Below are positions 16,516 to 23,556 of a DNA stretch of 38,380 nucleotides, piece by piece. The DNA comes from a virus. Location: the IMG/VR virus record IMGVR_UViG_3300035698_002621, positions 1 to 38,380 of that record; one strand, written 5' to 3'. The stretch's first letter is position 1, and each line of letters starts with the position of its first letter. The translations under genes were made by a program, and so were the position numbers. The notes below the pieces were generated by a model. The model worked only from the letters and a program-made list of their open reading frames with translations, was not told where the DNA came from and did no database searches.

Positions 16516-16791
16516 TTAAAACTCAAGAATCAGCGCGTCGATTTCGCCCTTCAATGCCGTGAACTCAGTCGCTATTTTCGCCCGTTCGTCTTGCGCTTGC
16601 TCTTCAAACGGTCCCGTTGGAGTATACCCATTGATCTCTGAGATCACGTCCGAAAACTGCGTTGGGAGCGCTCCCAACACATCGGACGCGGTTACAATAC
16701 GAGATTTCGCCGTTGCTATCGACCGCCGTTCTGTGACGATTATCTGTGTGATGTCGTCCAGGCCTCGTTTTACTTCGGTTACTGTTGCCAT
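16516..16791 (-). CDS. Small helical protein, unknown
   Basis: The product has 91 residues, with AGGG six bases before the ATG. It begins MATVTEVKRGLDDITQII, and the C-terminal third (EEQAQDERAKIATEFTALKG) is a charged helix, so it is probably a small coiled-coil protein. It is followed after six bases by the fibre-like gene, and one possibility is a chaperone or anchor for that fibre. No family is recognised. Confidence 0.6.
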   Translation of the reverse strand: MATVTEVKRGLDDITQIIVTERRSIATAKSRIVTASDVLGALPTQFSDVISEINGYTPTGPFEEQAQDERAKIATEFTALKGEIDALILEF

Positions 16792-16806
16792 GATTTACCC
16801 TATTCC

Positions 16807-16959
16807 CTACGACTGCTTTACGCCGACGCCTGCCGCGATCATCCCCACTGCCGACATCACATAACCCCACCCGGCAGATATCATATCCTCGTTGCCGAGA
16901 ATCATGGCCGCTGCCACGAGCACTACCGCCGCAATCAATTTGATCCATTTGCTGTTCAT
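16807..16959 (-). CDS. Small membrane protein, two hydrophobic segments
   Basis: A 50-residue frame starts at ATG 16959 with AGGAG five bases upstream and lies 8 bases after the large terminase. Two hydrophobic segments (about residues 6-21, IKLIAAVVLVAAAMIL, and 33-47, YVMSAVGMIAAGVGV) are joined by a short acidic turn. This is a holin-like or phage-head-membrane-like hairpin. Holin candidates also occur elsewhere in the genome (34858-35199 and 33336-33584), so the role is open. Confidence 0.65.
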   Translation of the reverse strand: MNSKWIKLIAAVVLVAAAMILGNEDMISAGWGYVMSAVGMIAAGVGVKQS

Positions 16960-16967
16960 CTAGACTC

Positions 16968-18131
16968 CTATAGTCCTGCTTCGGATGCGGCCGCGCTACC
17001 GATACTTCCAGCCGCTTTCATTGTACGTTCTAAAGCATAACGCAACGCGTCAATGATATGATTATGCTTGTCTTCTAATACCGGCAATATCTCTCCGGTC
17101 AATCTGTCGGTCTTGTAGCTATATAGCTTGAACTCATCAGCTGTGTGTTTACACCGTTCGTGAATCATCACACCCCGGAATGAGCGTAAGAAGGAAACGC
17201 CAGCCTCCACGCTTCCCGCGCCTTTCTTCGCGGATTGTATCTGGTACCCGTTCTTCCGTAGATAACTGATAACGTCGGGTCTCTGCGAATCGCCAATGAT
17301 CGGCCAATCCTTCGACCCAGGAACAGCCCCAAACATCTCAGGTAAATCGTCAATGTCAACACCAACGCCATACGCCTCGTAGTCTATCCATAGGATCTGG
17401 TTTCTGATGAATCCTCTGGCCAAAGTTGACGGGTCCTGGCTGAAACCCCAATCTGCGCCAAAGTAGAATCTATCAACATCTGTAGGCGTCTCGAATGCTG
17501 CCACTCTGTACTTACCACGGAACACTTGTGCTTCGGTAATCGTGCGCGGTTGACCTTCCCAAATCCATTCATATTTGGAATAGTCGGTTGCCTTATCGTA
17601 TTCCATCTCCTTTCGAAGCGGTTCGGGGAAGTACGGGTTGTTGTAATAGTTAACCTCGACTACTGTAGAGTCCCTGCCCTCTAACGCCCTGATTGGGTCG
17701 TCTTCGGTGTCAGGGTTATAGGATACCCATATCTCACTACCAGGCTCGCGGATCGTAGGTATCAGCACATCAAGCGCAGATTTCGCTACGTTCTGCCCTT
17801 CCTCAATCCATACACGTGTAATACCCTCAAGCGATTTTATACGCTCAGGGTTTTGTAAGCCACGAAACAAAAACTCTGTACCGTTCGCGCATGTCAAGCC
17901 GTGGCGCGTCTGCGTAAAAGCCGCATCGAGCCCATGATCGTGTATCACTCGTTTGAGCATCGCAAGCGCAGAATCACTCAACGTGTTCTGTACGTCACGA
18001 GTGAGCAACATTTTGTGCTTGCCCTTGATAGCCTCAACGATAAAGTTCTCGCCGATACCGTATGACTTGCCGGATCCGCGACCGCCTTTAGCTACTTTAT
18101 ACCGGCTCTTTGTTTTCCATAGTGGCAACAT
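16968..18131 (-). CDS. terL: Terminase large subunit
   Basis: This 387-residue protein is the ATP-driven DNA packaging motor with a nuclease domain, of the PBSX/Terminase_3 type. The Walker A is GGRGSGKS at residues 16-23, and Walker B with catalytic acids is RVWIEEGQ at 106-113. The RNase H-like nuclease acids are seen at GADWGFSQD (D230), IGDSQRPD (D284) and HNHIIDALRYAL (D364). Its gene overlaps the small terminase gene by 35 bases. The circularly permuted assembly would agree with headful packaging, but that alone is not proof. Confidence 0.95.
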   Translation of the reverse strand: MLPLWKTKSRYKVAKGGRGSGKSYGIGENFIVEAIKGKHKMLLTRDVQNTLSDSALAMLKRVIHDHGLDAAFTQTRHGLTCANGTEFLFRGLQNPERIKSLEGITRVWIEEGQNVAKSALDVLIPTIREPGSEIWVSYNPDTEDDPIRALEGRDSTVVEVNYYNNPYFPEPLRKEMEYDKATDYSKYEWIWEGQPRTITEAQVFRGKYRVAAFETPTDVDRFYFGADWGFSQDPSTLARGFIRNQILWIDYEAYGVGVDIDDLPEMFGAVPGSKDWPIIGDSQRPDVISYLRKNGYQIQSAKKGAGSVEAGVSFLRSFRGVMIHERCKHTADEFKLYSYKTDRLTGEILPVLEDKHNHIIDALRYALERTMKAAGSIGSAAASEAGL

Positions 18132-18423
18132 CGCCGGTATCGGTTTGATCTTCAGTTAAGTCTACCTCAATTACGTCTGGTAAGTTCTGCATCAGGTTGT
18201 GAACGGTTTCGGTAGGCTTACCGTCTAATCGGTCAATCGCATACTTCAAAGCTGCAAGGTCGCCACCATCGGCCAACTCTATCAGCTTGTTGACCATCGC
18301 TTGCTTATCTACCGTCTCACGTAACAGGTCGGTAATAGCTTGGTCCTTTTTAGGTCTGCCGTTAGGGTTATTAACCTCTCCCGGCTTAAAGTCTCTACCG
18401 CCCGTTTTCTTTCCTATAGCCAT
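18097..18423 (-). CDS. terS: Terminase small subunit (DUF5681-like)
   Basis: This 108-residue protein begins with GRDFKPGEVNNPNGRPKK, the KPG..NP.GRP start of the DUF5681/small terminase family that recognises the packaging site. The middle is helical (LAALKYAIDRLDGKPTE), and the C-terminus is acidic. It directly precedes the large terminase. A 27-base gap upstream holds a short hairpin (TCGCT / AGCGA with a seven-base loop, 18434-18450) and no clear ribosome binding site. A packaging site often lies in or near this gene, but I cannot point to it. Confidence 0.83.
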   Translation of the reverse strand: MAIGKKTGGRDFKPGEVNNPNGRPKKDQAITDLLRETVDKQAMVNKLIELADGGDLAALKYAIDRLDGKPTETVHNLMQNLPDVIEVDLTEDQTDTGDVATMENKEPV

Positions 18424-18450
18424 CGCATTTATATCGCTGTTTTATAGCGA

Positions 18451-19242
18451 CTAACTCCGTTTTTTGTCGGTAATGGCATTAATTCCTAACAATATCTCAA
18501 GACCGACTATCGTCTTATTTAGCCATTCAATCCATTCTGGAGACCCGCCAGAATCACGCATCTCATACCAAGAGTCAAGAGAAGGCGGTGGAAGCGGGCC
18601 ACCACCTACCACGATGTTCGATCCTGCGTTGTCTGGGATTGTGGCGTCTGGTTCTGTGTAGTAATACCCAGACTCATCGACACGAATCATGTAGTGCCTC
18701 TCCATTTTACCTGGTGTACCACCAACAGGCTTACCAACCGAATAGCCGCTATTCACGAACCTACCGATTATCTTTTCCTGTTCTTGCTTTGAAAGGTTTT
18801 CAAAGTCTGGAAAGCAAAAATACCAGCTTACGGCTTGAGTCGCGCCAGCTATCATCTCAGCCTCTTGCCCTTCGTAGTACTGCCAATCTAATATCTCTGG
18901 TTTAGGGTCGAGATATTTACCTCGATAAAGGTCTATTGCCCTACTCGGAATCGGCTTTTTTTTTATTTCTTTCCCCGTTACACTTATACCGTACAGGTTT
19001 TGACCCTTTTCTTTCTGTACATGATACTTTTTGCGATAATACGCAGCCTTTATAGCCTTACCGCCCTGTTCGGCATAGAACTCGACAGTTAAGCCGCTTT
19101 TGTGTGTTGCGATACGCAACCAAGCATCTTGTATATATTCCTCTTGATTCTCAATATTGCTTGAATACCGCCTTGCGTATTTTGAAAGCGCAAGTTTTAA
19201 CTCGCTATCATACAACAGCTTACTAATTTCTGCACCTGTCAT
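18451..19242 (-). CDS. Sigma-like or HTH regulator candidate upstream of the terminases
   Basis: The protein has 263 residues. Its first 50 residues (LALSKYARRYSSNIENQEEY then IQDAWLRIATH) resemble region 2 of ECF sigma factors, where a helix with ExxxQDAWLR binds core polymerase. The rest is not sigma-like: a charged middle, a Gly/Pro-rich segment near residue 215 (NIVVGGGPLPPPSLDSW) and a C-terminal Trp-rich helix. Late transcription regulators frequently stand directly before the terminase genes, which supports a role in switching on late genes. This is an inference from position plus weak similarity. The ATG overlaps the preceding micro-ORF stop (ATGA). Confidence 0.4.
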   Translation of the reverse strand: MTGAEISKLLYDSELKLALSKYARRYSSNIENQEEYIQDAWLRIATHKSGLTVEFYAEQGGKAIKAAYYRKKYHVQKEKGQNLYGISVTGKEIKKKPIPSRAIDLYRGKYLDPKPEILDWQYYEGQEAEMIAGATQAVSWYFCFPDFENLSKQEQEKIIGRFVNSGYSVGKPVGGTPGKMERHYMIRVDESGYYYTEPDATIPDNAGSNIVVGGGPLPPPSLDSWYEMRDSGGSPEWIEWLNKTIVGLEILLGINAITDKKRS

Positions 19243-19286
19243 TTTGCGCCTCCGTTGTATAACTCAAGCACCTCGATAGTTCTCAT
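19239..19286 (-). CDS. Possible 15-residue micro-ORF linking two genes
   Basis: A 16-codon frame fills the gap between the dehydratase gene and the sigma-like gene. Its start overlaps the upstream stop (ATGA), its stop overlaps the downstream ATG (ATGA), and its last codons carry the GGAGG of the next gene. It may be a translational coupler and not a functional peptide. Confidence 0.3.
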   Translation of the reverse strand: MRTIEVLELYNGGAK

Positions 19287-20128
19287 GCGGGTCTCACCGG
19301 CGCGTACCATTCCATAACCTCGTCAAATAGGTCACGATTGCGCCAGTAGATAACCGTCGCTGAATATGGGAGATAGCGCGTAACGTCAAACTTATGCTCG
19401 AATCCTGACGGGTAGGCTAAATCCTCGACTTCCTTCTCGCCGTCCATCAATTCTTCGTACTCGATCGTCGTGTTGCCGTGTTCCGTCATCACCCGCTTTG
19501 CGATGTCGGTCATCTTATAGCACGGAGGGTCTTGCAAGTGAAACACATGAGGATTGTCGTCAAGGCATTTCACGGCCTGCGTTATTTGGTGAACCGCCAT
19601 TTTCTCCGTGATATAATGCCGCCGCGTGCCCTTGCCACGTATGACGATCGGTTCGCCCTTACGTGCTTTTTCTGCCCAGATCAATTCGGCGCACCCATTA
19701 GAATAGTGTATATTTACCAACCTGATTACGCTGCCGTACTCAAGCGCAATTCGCTCACCTGCGTACTTCGAAAAGCCGTAAACGTTGATCGGGTAAACCG
19801 CCTTGTCGGTCGATATCTGTAGTAACTTCCACTCACCGTCCATGCTTGCGAGCGCATTCGAGTTGACCTCCAAAGCACGAAACGGGTTATCCTCGCAATG
19901 CACAACGTGTTTCATCGCCGCGCAATCTATCACCACGTCGGCATGTGCCTTGTCCCAAAATCGCGCGTTGCAGATATCCTCAACTATCGGCGTGATAGGA
20001 TAGTCAAGCGATAGGTAGTGCAGGTCGGTCTCATTGATATCCACCGCTATTACGTCGTGATCGTGACAGTAATGCCTACACAAAGCGCTACCCAACGTAC
20101 CGGCTGCACCGGTTATGATTATTCGCAT
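19283..20128 (-). CDS. PseB/CapD-like UDP-sugar 4,6-dehydratase (NAD-dependent epimerase family)
   Basis: This 281-residue short-chain dehydrogenase-type enzyme has the Rossmann loop GAAGTLG at residues 7-13, AAMKHV at 70-75 and STDKAVYPINVYGFSK at 106-121. The T-D-K triad and Y117xxxK121 are the catalytic groups of the CapD/PseB/LegB dehydratases, which convert UDP-GlcNAc to a 4-keto-6-deoxy sugar with NADP+. It is somewhat short (PseB is about 330). It is the last enzyme gene of a cassette that also holds aminotransferase, CMP-transferase and nonulosonic synthase genes, so I place it as the first step of a pseudaminic- or legionaminic-type pathway. Exact product stereochemistry cannot be read from sequence. 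Confidence 0.8.
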   Translation of the reverse strand: MRIIITGAAGTLGSALCRHYCHDHDVIAVDINETDLHYLSLDYPITPIVEDICNARFWDKAHADVVIDCAAMKHVVHCEDNPFRALEVNSNALASMDGEWKLLQISTDKAVYPINVYGFSKYAGERIALEYGSVIRLVNIHYSNGCAELIWAEKARKGEPIVIRGKGTRRHYITEKMAVHQITQAVKCLDDNPHVFHLQDPPCYKMTDIAKRVMTEHGNTTIEYEELMDGEKEVEDLAYPSGFEHKFDVTRYLPYSATVIYWRNRDLFDEVMEWYAPVRPA

Positions 20129-20505
20129 GCTATTTCCTGTACGCGCCTCTCATTAGCTATTTTTACTGCGTGTTCAAGGTCGCGTGCGCGTATATCGCGA
20201 TAACTGACCATTTTCCCATCGTTCCACATACCCTTAAAGCCATGGTGTACAACGTTATCATATTTCACGCCCCACTTCCCTCTGTCTTTTGCCGATATTA
20301 CAGAACCAGTTTTCCGATACATGGAGATGTCCCACAACGGCATTCTGGGGGCTGTGCTGTTTATCTCGTACTCTTCAACCGTGCCCTCGTCCCACTCGTC
20401 GCTCACATCCTTAGCACACACCTCGGCTACAAGATTATCAGAAAACGCGGCAATTATATGATAGTCGCTGTATGATCCTTTAGTAACCAAATACACTCTT
20501 TTCAT
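20119..20505 (-). CDS. Conserved small phage protein, unknown
   Basis: The 128-residue product begins with KRVYLVTKGSYSDYHIIAAF, a start common to a family of small phage/bacterial proteins (VYLVxxGxYSDYxIxAxF) of unknown function, and ends in a charged helix (RDLEHAVKIANERRVQEI). It sits between the aminotransferase (overlap ATGA at 20502-20505) and dehydratase (overlap 10 bases), so it is co-translated with the sugar genes. I do not know whether it works in the pathway. Confidence 0.62.
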   Translation of the reverse strand: MKRVYLVTKGSYSDYHIIAAFSDNLVAEVCAKDVSDEWDEGTVEEYEINSTAPRMPLWDISMYRKTGSVISAKDRGKWGVKYDNVVHHGFKGMWNDGKMVSYRDIRARDLEHAVKIANERRVQEIACE

Positions 20506-21167
20506 ATTCCCTCCGAAAACATCGTAAATTGCGACAAATCCGCGTAGTCATCGTTGGGCAAATCGTCGTTATGGTCTGGAATGTATTGCATCAACGCTAA
20601 CCCCCTAGCGGCGTCAGTTGGTTCTAAAAGGCAATGATAACCCGGTACATCAAAAGAATCAAGTCGTGTCTTCACACCCTCTGTACGCCCATCGTAGCGC
20701 ATTCGGCGCAATGTGTCGGCTGTCGCTTTGTCGTCTGTGAGGATCATCCCACCGCGCCCGATTGGTAAGTGCTTGGCATAGTGGAATGATAGGCAAAACA
20801 ACATGTTCGGCTCGTACATATTTTTCGTAAATCGCCGCGCAGAGTCAACGATATTCGTCCCGCCGAGTAAGTATGCCCCGCTCCAATCCTTGCTGTTGAA
20901 CTCGCACTTGTGGCCGGCGAGTATCACAGCCTGCGCCACACCGACATATGTGAACCGTGGCAACCCTATATGTCGATTGCCTACTCGTAACCGCTCAAGC
21001 AGCAGGCAAAGCAGCAACGCGTTCGTGCAGCTATCAACTGCGACACCATACGGCGCACTCGCGTAATCGGCAACGCTTTTCTCAAAGTCACGTACTGTAT
21101 TCCAAGGTGAGGTTACACGGTCCCAACCGCTCGCGTATAGTGATTGCGAACTAAAGGTATCACACAT
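20502..21167 (-). CDS. DegT/DnrJ/EryC1-family (PseC-like) sugar aminotransferase, short form
   Basis: From ATG 21167 (GAGGAG seven bases upstream) this is 221 residues. The PLP-dependent sugar aminotransferase marks are present: SCTNAL at 46-51, FTYVGVAQAVILAGHKCEF at 72-90, D108 in NIVDSARRF for the pyridine nitrogen, and the PLP lysine K132 in SFHYAKHLPIGRGGMILTD, followed by EPTDAARGLALMQ. Members are usually 360-390 residues; here the C-terminal small domain is almost absent. The catalytic core appears intact, so it may be a minimal enzyme. In the pathway it would aminate the 4-keto sugar made by the PseB-like enzyme. Confidence 0.8.
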   Translation of the reverse strand: MCDTFSSQSLYASGWDRVTSPWNTVRDFEKSVADYASAPYGVAVDSCTNALLLCLLLERLRVGNRHIGLPRFTYVGVAQAVILAGHKCEFNSKDWSGAYLLGGTNIVDSARRFTKNMYEPNMLFCLSFHYAKHLPIGRGGMILTDDKATADTLRRMRYDGRTEGVKTRLDSFDVPGYHCLLEPTDAARGLALMQYIPDHNDDLPNDDYADLSQFTMFSEGI

Positions 21168-21426
21168 CGCAAAGCTCCTCGTAATCGTCAAGGTGGTCAT
21201 ATACCTCATCGACAACGTATCGGCCGATTGCGTCGTATCCCCTGAGTATAGCTGCGGGCATCCCTACTACAAACTCTATGTACGATACGCGAGCCTCGAC
21301 ATAATCCATTCCGTCGGCTTTTGCAGTCTCTATCTGTGTACGCAGCGTATCACGTATAGATTTATACGACTCGTACACGTTTTCGATACGCTGTAACTCG
21401 TTTGCAAAATCCTCTAATTCTGACAT
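21160..21426 (-). CDS. Small helical protein within the sugar cassette
   Basis: From ATG 21426, overlapping the stop of the CMP-transferase gene as TAATG with GGAG seven bases upstream, the protein has 88 residues. Residues 1-40 are a charged helix (LEDFANELQRIENVYESYKS), followed by a short hydrophobic segment (YIEFVVGMPAAILRGYDAIG) and an acidic end. It overlaps the aminotransferase gene by 8 bases (ATGTGTGA). No family is recognised. Confidence 0.55.
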   Translation of the reverse strand: MSELEDFANELQRIENVYESYKSIRDTLRTQIETAKADGMDYVEARVSYIEFVVGMPAAILRGYDAIGRYVVDEVYDHLDDYEELCDV

Positions 21427-21719
21427 TAGCAATCTCCTTTATTTCCGTGCATCTTAGTATACATCAGCTCGGCCATATCCCAATCGTCTTGCGTGTCAAT
21501 GTCAATGGCCCTGGTAGCGGGTATCTCAACGTAGCCTGCTTCCATCGGGGTCAAGGTTCGCGCCATCATTAACCAGGTTACATCTGCAACATACCATTGA
21601 CCGGCTGGGTAGTACACTTTCGCGAAATTATCGGAGTTGACATCCTTATATTCAGGGTAGCGAGGCGTTACCGTGTCGCCATTGACAATCAACGCACGTT
21701 CCGGTGCTTCACGTGATTC
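21426..21719 (-). CDS. PseF/NeuA-like CMP-sugar cytidylyltransferase, C-terminal part in a -1 frame
   Basis: Read one frame behind the upstream part, from 21719 the sequence gives ESREAPERALIVNGD, then TPRYPEYKDVNSDNFAKVYY, PAGQWY and TRAIDIDTQDDWDMAELM. These match the second half of PseF/NeuA-type enzymes, including the PERAL, DAGQ(F/W)Y and IDTxxDWxxAE blocks. A local TTG start at 21692, overlapping the previous stop, could be used alone, but it would miss the ESREAPERA stretch. Joined to the upstream part it restores a protein of about 228 residues, the usual length. I read this as one gene broken by a single-base frameshift. Confidence 0.72.
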   Translation of the reverse strand, partial: ESREAPERALIVNGDTVTPRYPEYKDVNSDNFAKVYYPAGQWYVADVTWLMMARTLTPMEAGYVEIPATRAIDIDTQDDWDMAELMYTKMHGNKGDC

Positions 21720-22111
21720 GTAACCGGGTACGCAACGTGACGCCCGAGGTCTTGCACTTGATGCAACCCCTTGATAATGTCAAACCTCTCAGCGAGTGGT
21801 GCGCAAGGGTATATCATTATAACCATGTCGAAATTGTTAATCCTGGTATCTAACACATCAAGCACGACATCCACCATTGGCGTGTCATCCAGACACAGCA
21901 CTTGGTCACGCGATCTCCACGCGCAACCAAGCGACATAGCAATCTCGCCTATATCATCATCATCACTCGATACCACTACATGATTGCAGCCAGTCGCATG
22001 CGCCAACTCTATCGAGTGCTGAATCATCGGCTTTCCGCGAAACATCTTCGTGTTCTTTCCCGGTAGTCTCTTGCTCGTCGCTTTCGCTGGTATTACGCAT
22101 AGTGTTTTCAT
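21689..22111 (-). CDS. PseF/NeuA-like CMP-sugar cytidylyltransferase, N-terminal part
   Basis: The start is ATG 22111, with AAAGGAG five bases upstream. The protein begins with CVIPAKATSKRLPGKNTKMF, the CTP-binding start motif (IPARGxSKRxPxKN) of CMP-sialic/pseudaminic acid synthetases, and continues with HVVVSSDDDDIGEIA and MIYPCAPL. The frame meets TGA at 21689 after an unrelated-looking tail (TNHVKHRNVR, residues 131-140), while the homologous continuation is in the -1 frame from about 21719. The enzyme activates a nonulosonic acid with CTP. The break may be an assembly error, a true mutation, or a frameshift used in translation; no slippery heptamer is evident. Confidence 0.78.
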   Translation of the reverse strand: MKTLCVIPAKATSKRLPGKNTKMFRGKPMIQHSIELAHATGCNHVVVSSDDDDIGEIAMSLGCAWRSRDQVLCLDDTPMVDVVLDVLDTRINNFDMVIMIYPCAPLAERFDIIKGLHQVQDLGRHVAYPVTNHVKHRNVR

Positions 22112-22241
22112 CGTTACTCCTTTTGACGAGATATCCGATAGCCGCAAATTGCGCTGATACCCTCGAATCTGTTTCGTCTTGCTTGGTTTCGAGTGCTTGT
22201 ACTCGCTTGGTTAGCTCGTGAAATGCTCGTAGGTCAATCAT
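21963..22241 (-). CDS. Small charged coiled-coil protein (overlaps CMP-transferase start)
   Basis: The 92-residue frame starts at ATG 22241, nine bases after AGGAG. Residues 1-45 (DLRAFHELTKRVQALETKQD) look like a coiled coil; the remainder is low-complexity charged sequence that overlaps the CMP-transferase gene by about 150 bases, which is unusually long here. The N-terminal part is in an otherwise unassigned gap, so some product is likely, though the true end or a frameshift may lie earlier. Confidence 0.42.
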   Translation of the reverse strand: MIDLRAFHELTKRVQALETKQDETDSRVSAQFAAIGYLVKRSNDENTMRNTSESDEQETTGKEHEDVSRKADDSALDRVGACDWLQSCSGIE

Positions 22242-22314
22242 CGCTCAACACTCCTATAAGCACAATTATCAAGACAAAGCCCAACAAGATGCCGACCGCT
22301 ATATCAAATATCAT
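22234..22314 (-). CDS. 26-residue single-span membrane peptide
   Basis: A 27-codon frame begins at ATG 22314, four bases after GGAGG and overlapping the upstream stop (ATGA), and ends eight bases inside the next gene. The peptide is almost entirely one membrane helix (DIAVGILLGFVLIIVLIGVL) with acidic ends. The good ribosome binding site and double coupling argue that it is real. No family is recognised. Confidence 0.6.
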   Translation of the reverse strand: MIFDIAVGILLGFVLIIVLIGVLSDD

Positions 22315-22526
22315 AACGCCTCCCAATATGGACAATGTTCTAAGTGGGTAGAACCTCTATGAATATGCCCACCGCACGGCTTAGGTATCCCGCCAACAAA
22401 ATAAAAAGCATTCGGCAACTCAGGAAGTTTCACTTGATATCCGCACATACCGCCTTTCTGTGGGTGTAGGCGACCGTTTTTGGTCCTGTCCCAATCTGCG
22501 TGTCGGCACTTATCGCAACTTTTCAT
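22311..22526 (-). CDS. Small zinc-binding protein
   Basis: The 71-residue product has CDKC at residues 4-7, C28, C51 and C65 with neighbouring His residues (H9, H54, H56, H62), a probable zinc-binding module. The N-terminus MKSCDKCRHADW resembles small phage proteins with a CxxCxxxxW start. The ATG overlaps the synthase stop (ATGA), placing it in the sugar operon. The role is unknown. Confidence 0.6.
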   Translation of the reverse strand: MKSCDKCRHADWDRTKNGRLHPQKGGMCGYQVKLPELPNAFYFVGGIPKPCGGHIHRGSTHLEHCPYWEAL

Positions 22527-23185
22527 AACGCCTCCAAAATATCGCGCAACTGCTTCGGTCGCAAAGCAAACGGTCCAGTGTCAGGCCCTGTTTGCCAATC
22601 AAGGCAAAAGTGCGTCTCGTATAGTTCTGGGCGGTAGATATTAAGTAAATCCATTCCTACCGTGTGATCGGTGTGGTCTGATATCCCCGCACGTAGTTGA
22701 GTGTCAGTGAACCGGCTTACGTAGTCTCCTGCTTTTGCCGGGTATTCGCGGACGCAACACATGAGATTCGTGTTTCCTCGTCTGATATACAGGTCGTGTT
22801 CTATGCTTGTTTCTATGCTCACGATACTTCCATGCTCCCAATACGTATTCCGCGTGAACAGCATTAGATGATCTTTCGACGCTTGATGATTCGCTGCCTT
22901 GGTAAACGGCACGTCAAATATACCGAGAAACTTCGCCGACTCGTAATCAAAAACACTCGCCGTAGTAGCATACCCAAGCTTTAGAGCGTAATCGTACGCA
23001 TACGAAAATATGCCCTGATGCAAAGCGCGAAGGTGTGTAAACTCACCACCACGGAATAGCTGCCATTTGAGAATGATTTCCGTCTCTCTATTATCAGCAT
23101 CGTCAACCTCGTCGATCATTGTGCGGACAGCGCGTGGGTCATTTTTGCAAGTCTCACCGCTGCCAAGGTCTAAAATTATCGTCAT
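22523..23185 (-). CDS. NeuB/PseI-like nonulosonic acid synthase, short form without SAF domain
   Basis: From ATG 23185 (AAGGAG five bases upstream; overlaps the previous stop) the protein has 220 residues. NeuB marks are in order: LKWQLF at 39-44, TTASVFDYESAKFL at 74-87, DVPFTKAANH at 91-100, CVREYPA at 144-150, SDHTDHT at 169-175 and YETHFCLDWQTGPD at 189-202. These outline the TIM barrel that condenses phosphoenolpyruvate with a hexosamine to give sialic, legionaminic or pseudaminic acid. Known enzymes are about 340 residues; the C-terminal antifreeze-like (SAF) domain is missing and the barrel seems shortened. With the other three enzymes it supports a phage-made nonulosonic acid. Confidence 0.78.
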   Translation of the reverse strand: MTIILDLGSGETCKNDPRAVRTMIDEVDDADNRETEIILKWQLFRGGEFTHLRALHQGIFSYAYDYALKLGYATTASVFDYESAKFLGIFDVPFTKAANHQASKDHLMLFTRNTYWEHGSIVSIETSIEHDLYIRRGNTNLMCCVREYPAKAGDYVSRFTDTQLRAGISDHTDHTVGMDLLNIYRPELYETHFCLDWQTGPDTGPFALRPKQLRDILEAL

Positions 23186-23556
23186 ATCATCTCCTTTTGT
23201 AACCACCAACCCATTTTCAGATCCTCGGAGTTCTGATCGTATTCCTTGCGGAAAACACTATGTCTGTGCGAGCTATCAAACTTCGGCTCTCGCGGAAATT
23301 GCTTACGTGTGCTAAGCCTGCAATGATACGGGATATCGTCATACCCGTCAATGATCTCTTCTTTGACCGTTGACTCGGCCTTTAGAGGCTTGGATATATT
23401 CGCTCCGTGAGCTCGCAACGTACTGACATGCGATATGACCTGTAATCTGCTAACCCCGTCTATGTGTCGCATTACCAACCTCGGCCCACCGATCGGGTAG
23501 TGCTTGATTATAACAGCATCGTCCGCGCTTGTCCATGATCGAGTCTTAGCACCCAT
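23182..23556 (-). CDS. Possible Myb/HTH-like DNA-binding protein
   Basis: The likely start is ATG 23556, overlapping the previous gene by 11 bases; an earlier start would run far into it. The 124 residues begin MGAKTRSWTSADDAVIIKHY, which has the spaced Trp and acidic pattern of Myb/SANT-like or GcrA-like helix-turn-helix domains, followed by GVSRLQVISHVSTLRAHG as a possible recognition helix. The C-terminal half is basic and ends WWLQKEMI. A DNA-binding role is an inference; the ribosome binding site is weak. Confidence 0.55.
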   Translation of the reverse strand: MGAKTRSWTSADDAVIIKHYPIGGPRLVMRHIDGVSRLQVISHVSTLRAHGANISKPLKAESTVKEEIIDGYDDIPYHCRLSTRKQFPREPKFDSSHRHSVFRKEYDQNSEDLKMGWWLQKEMI

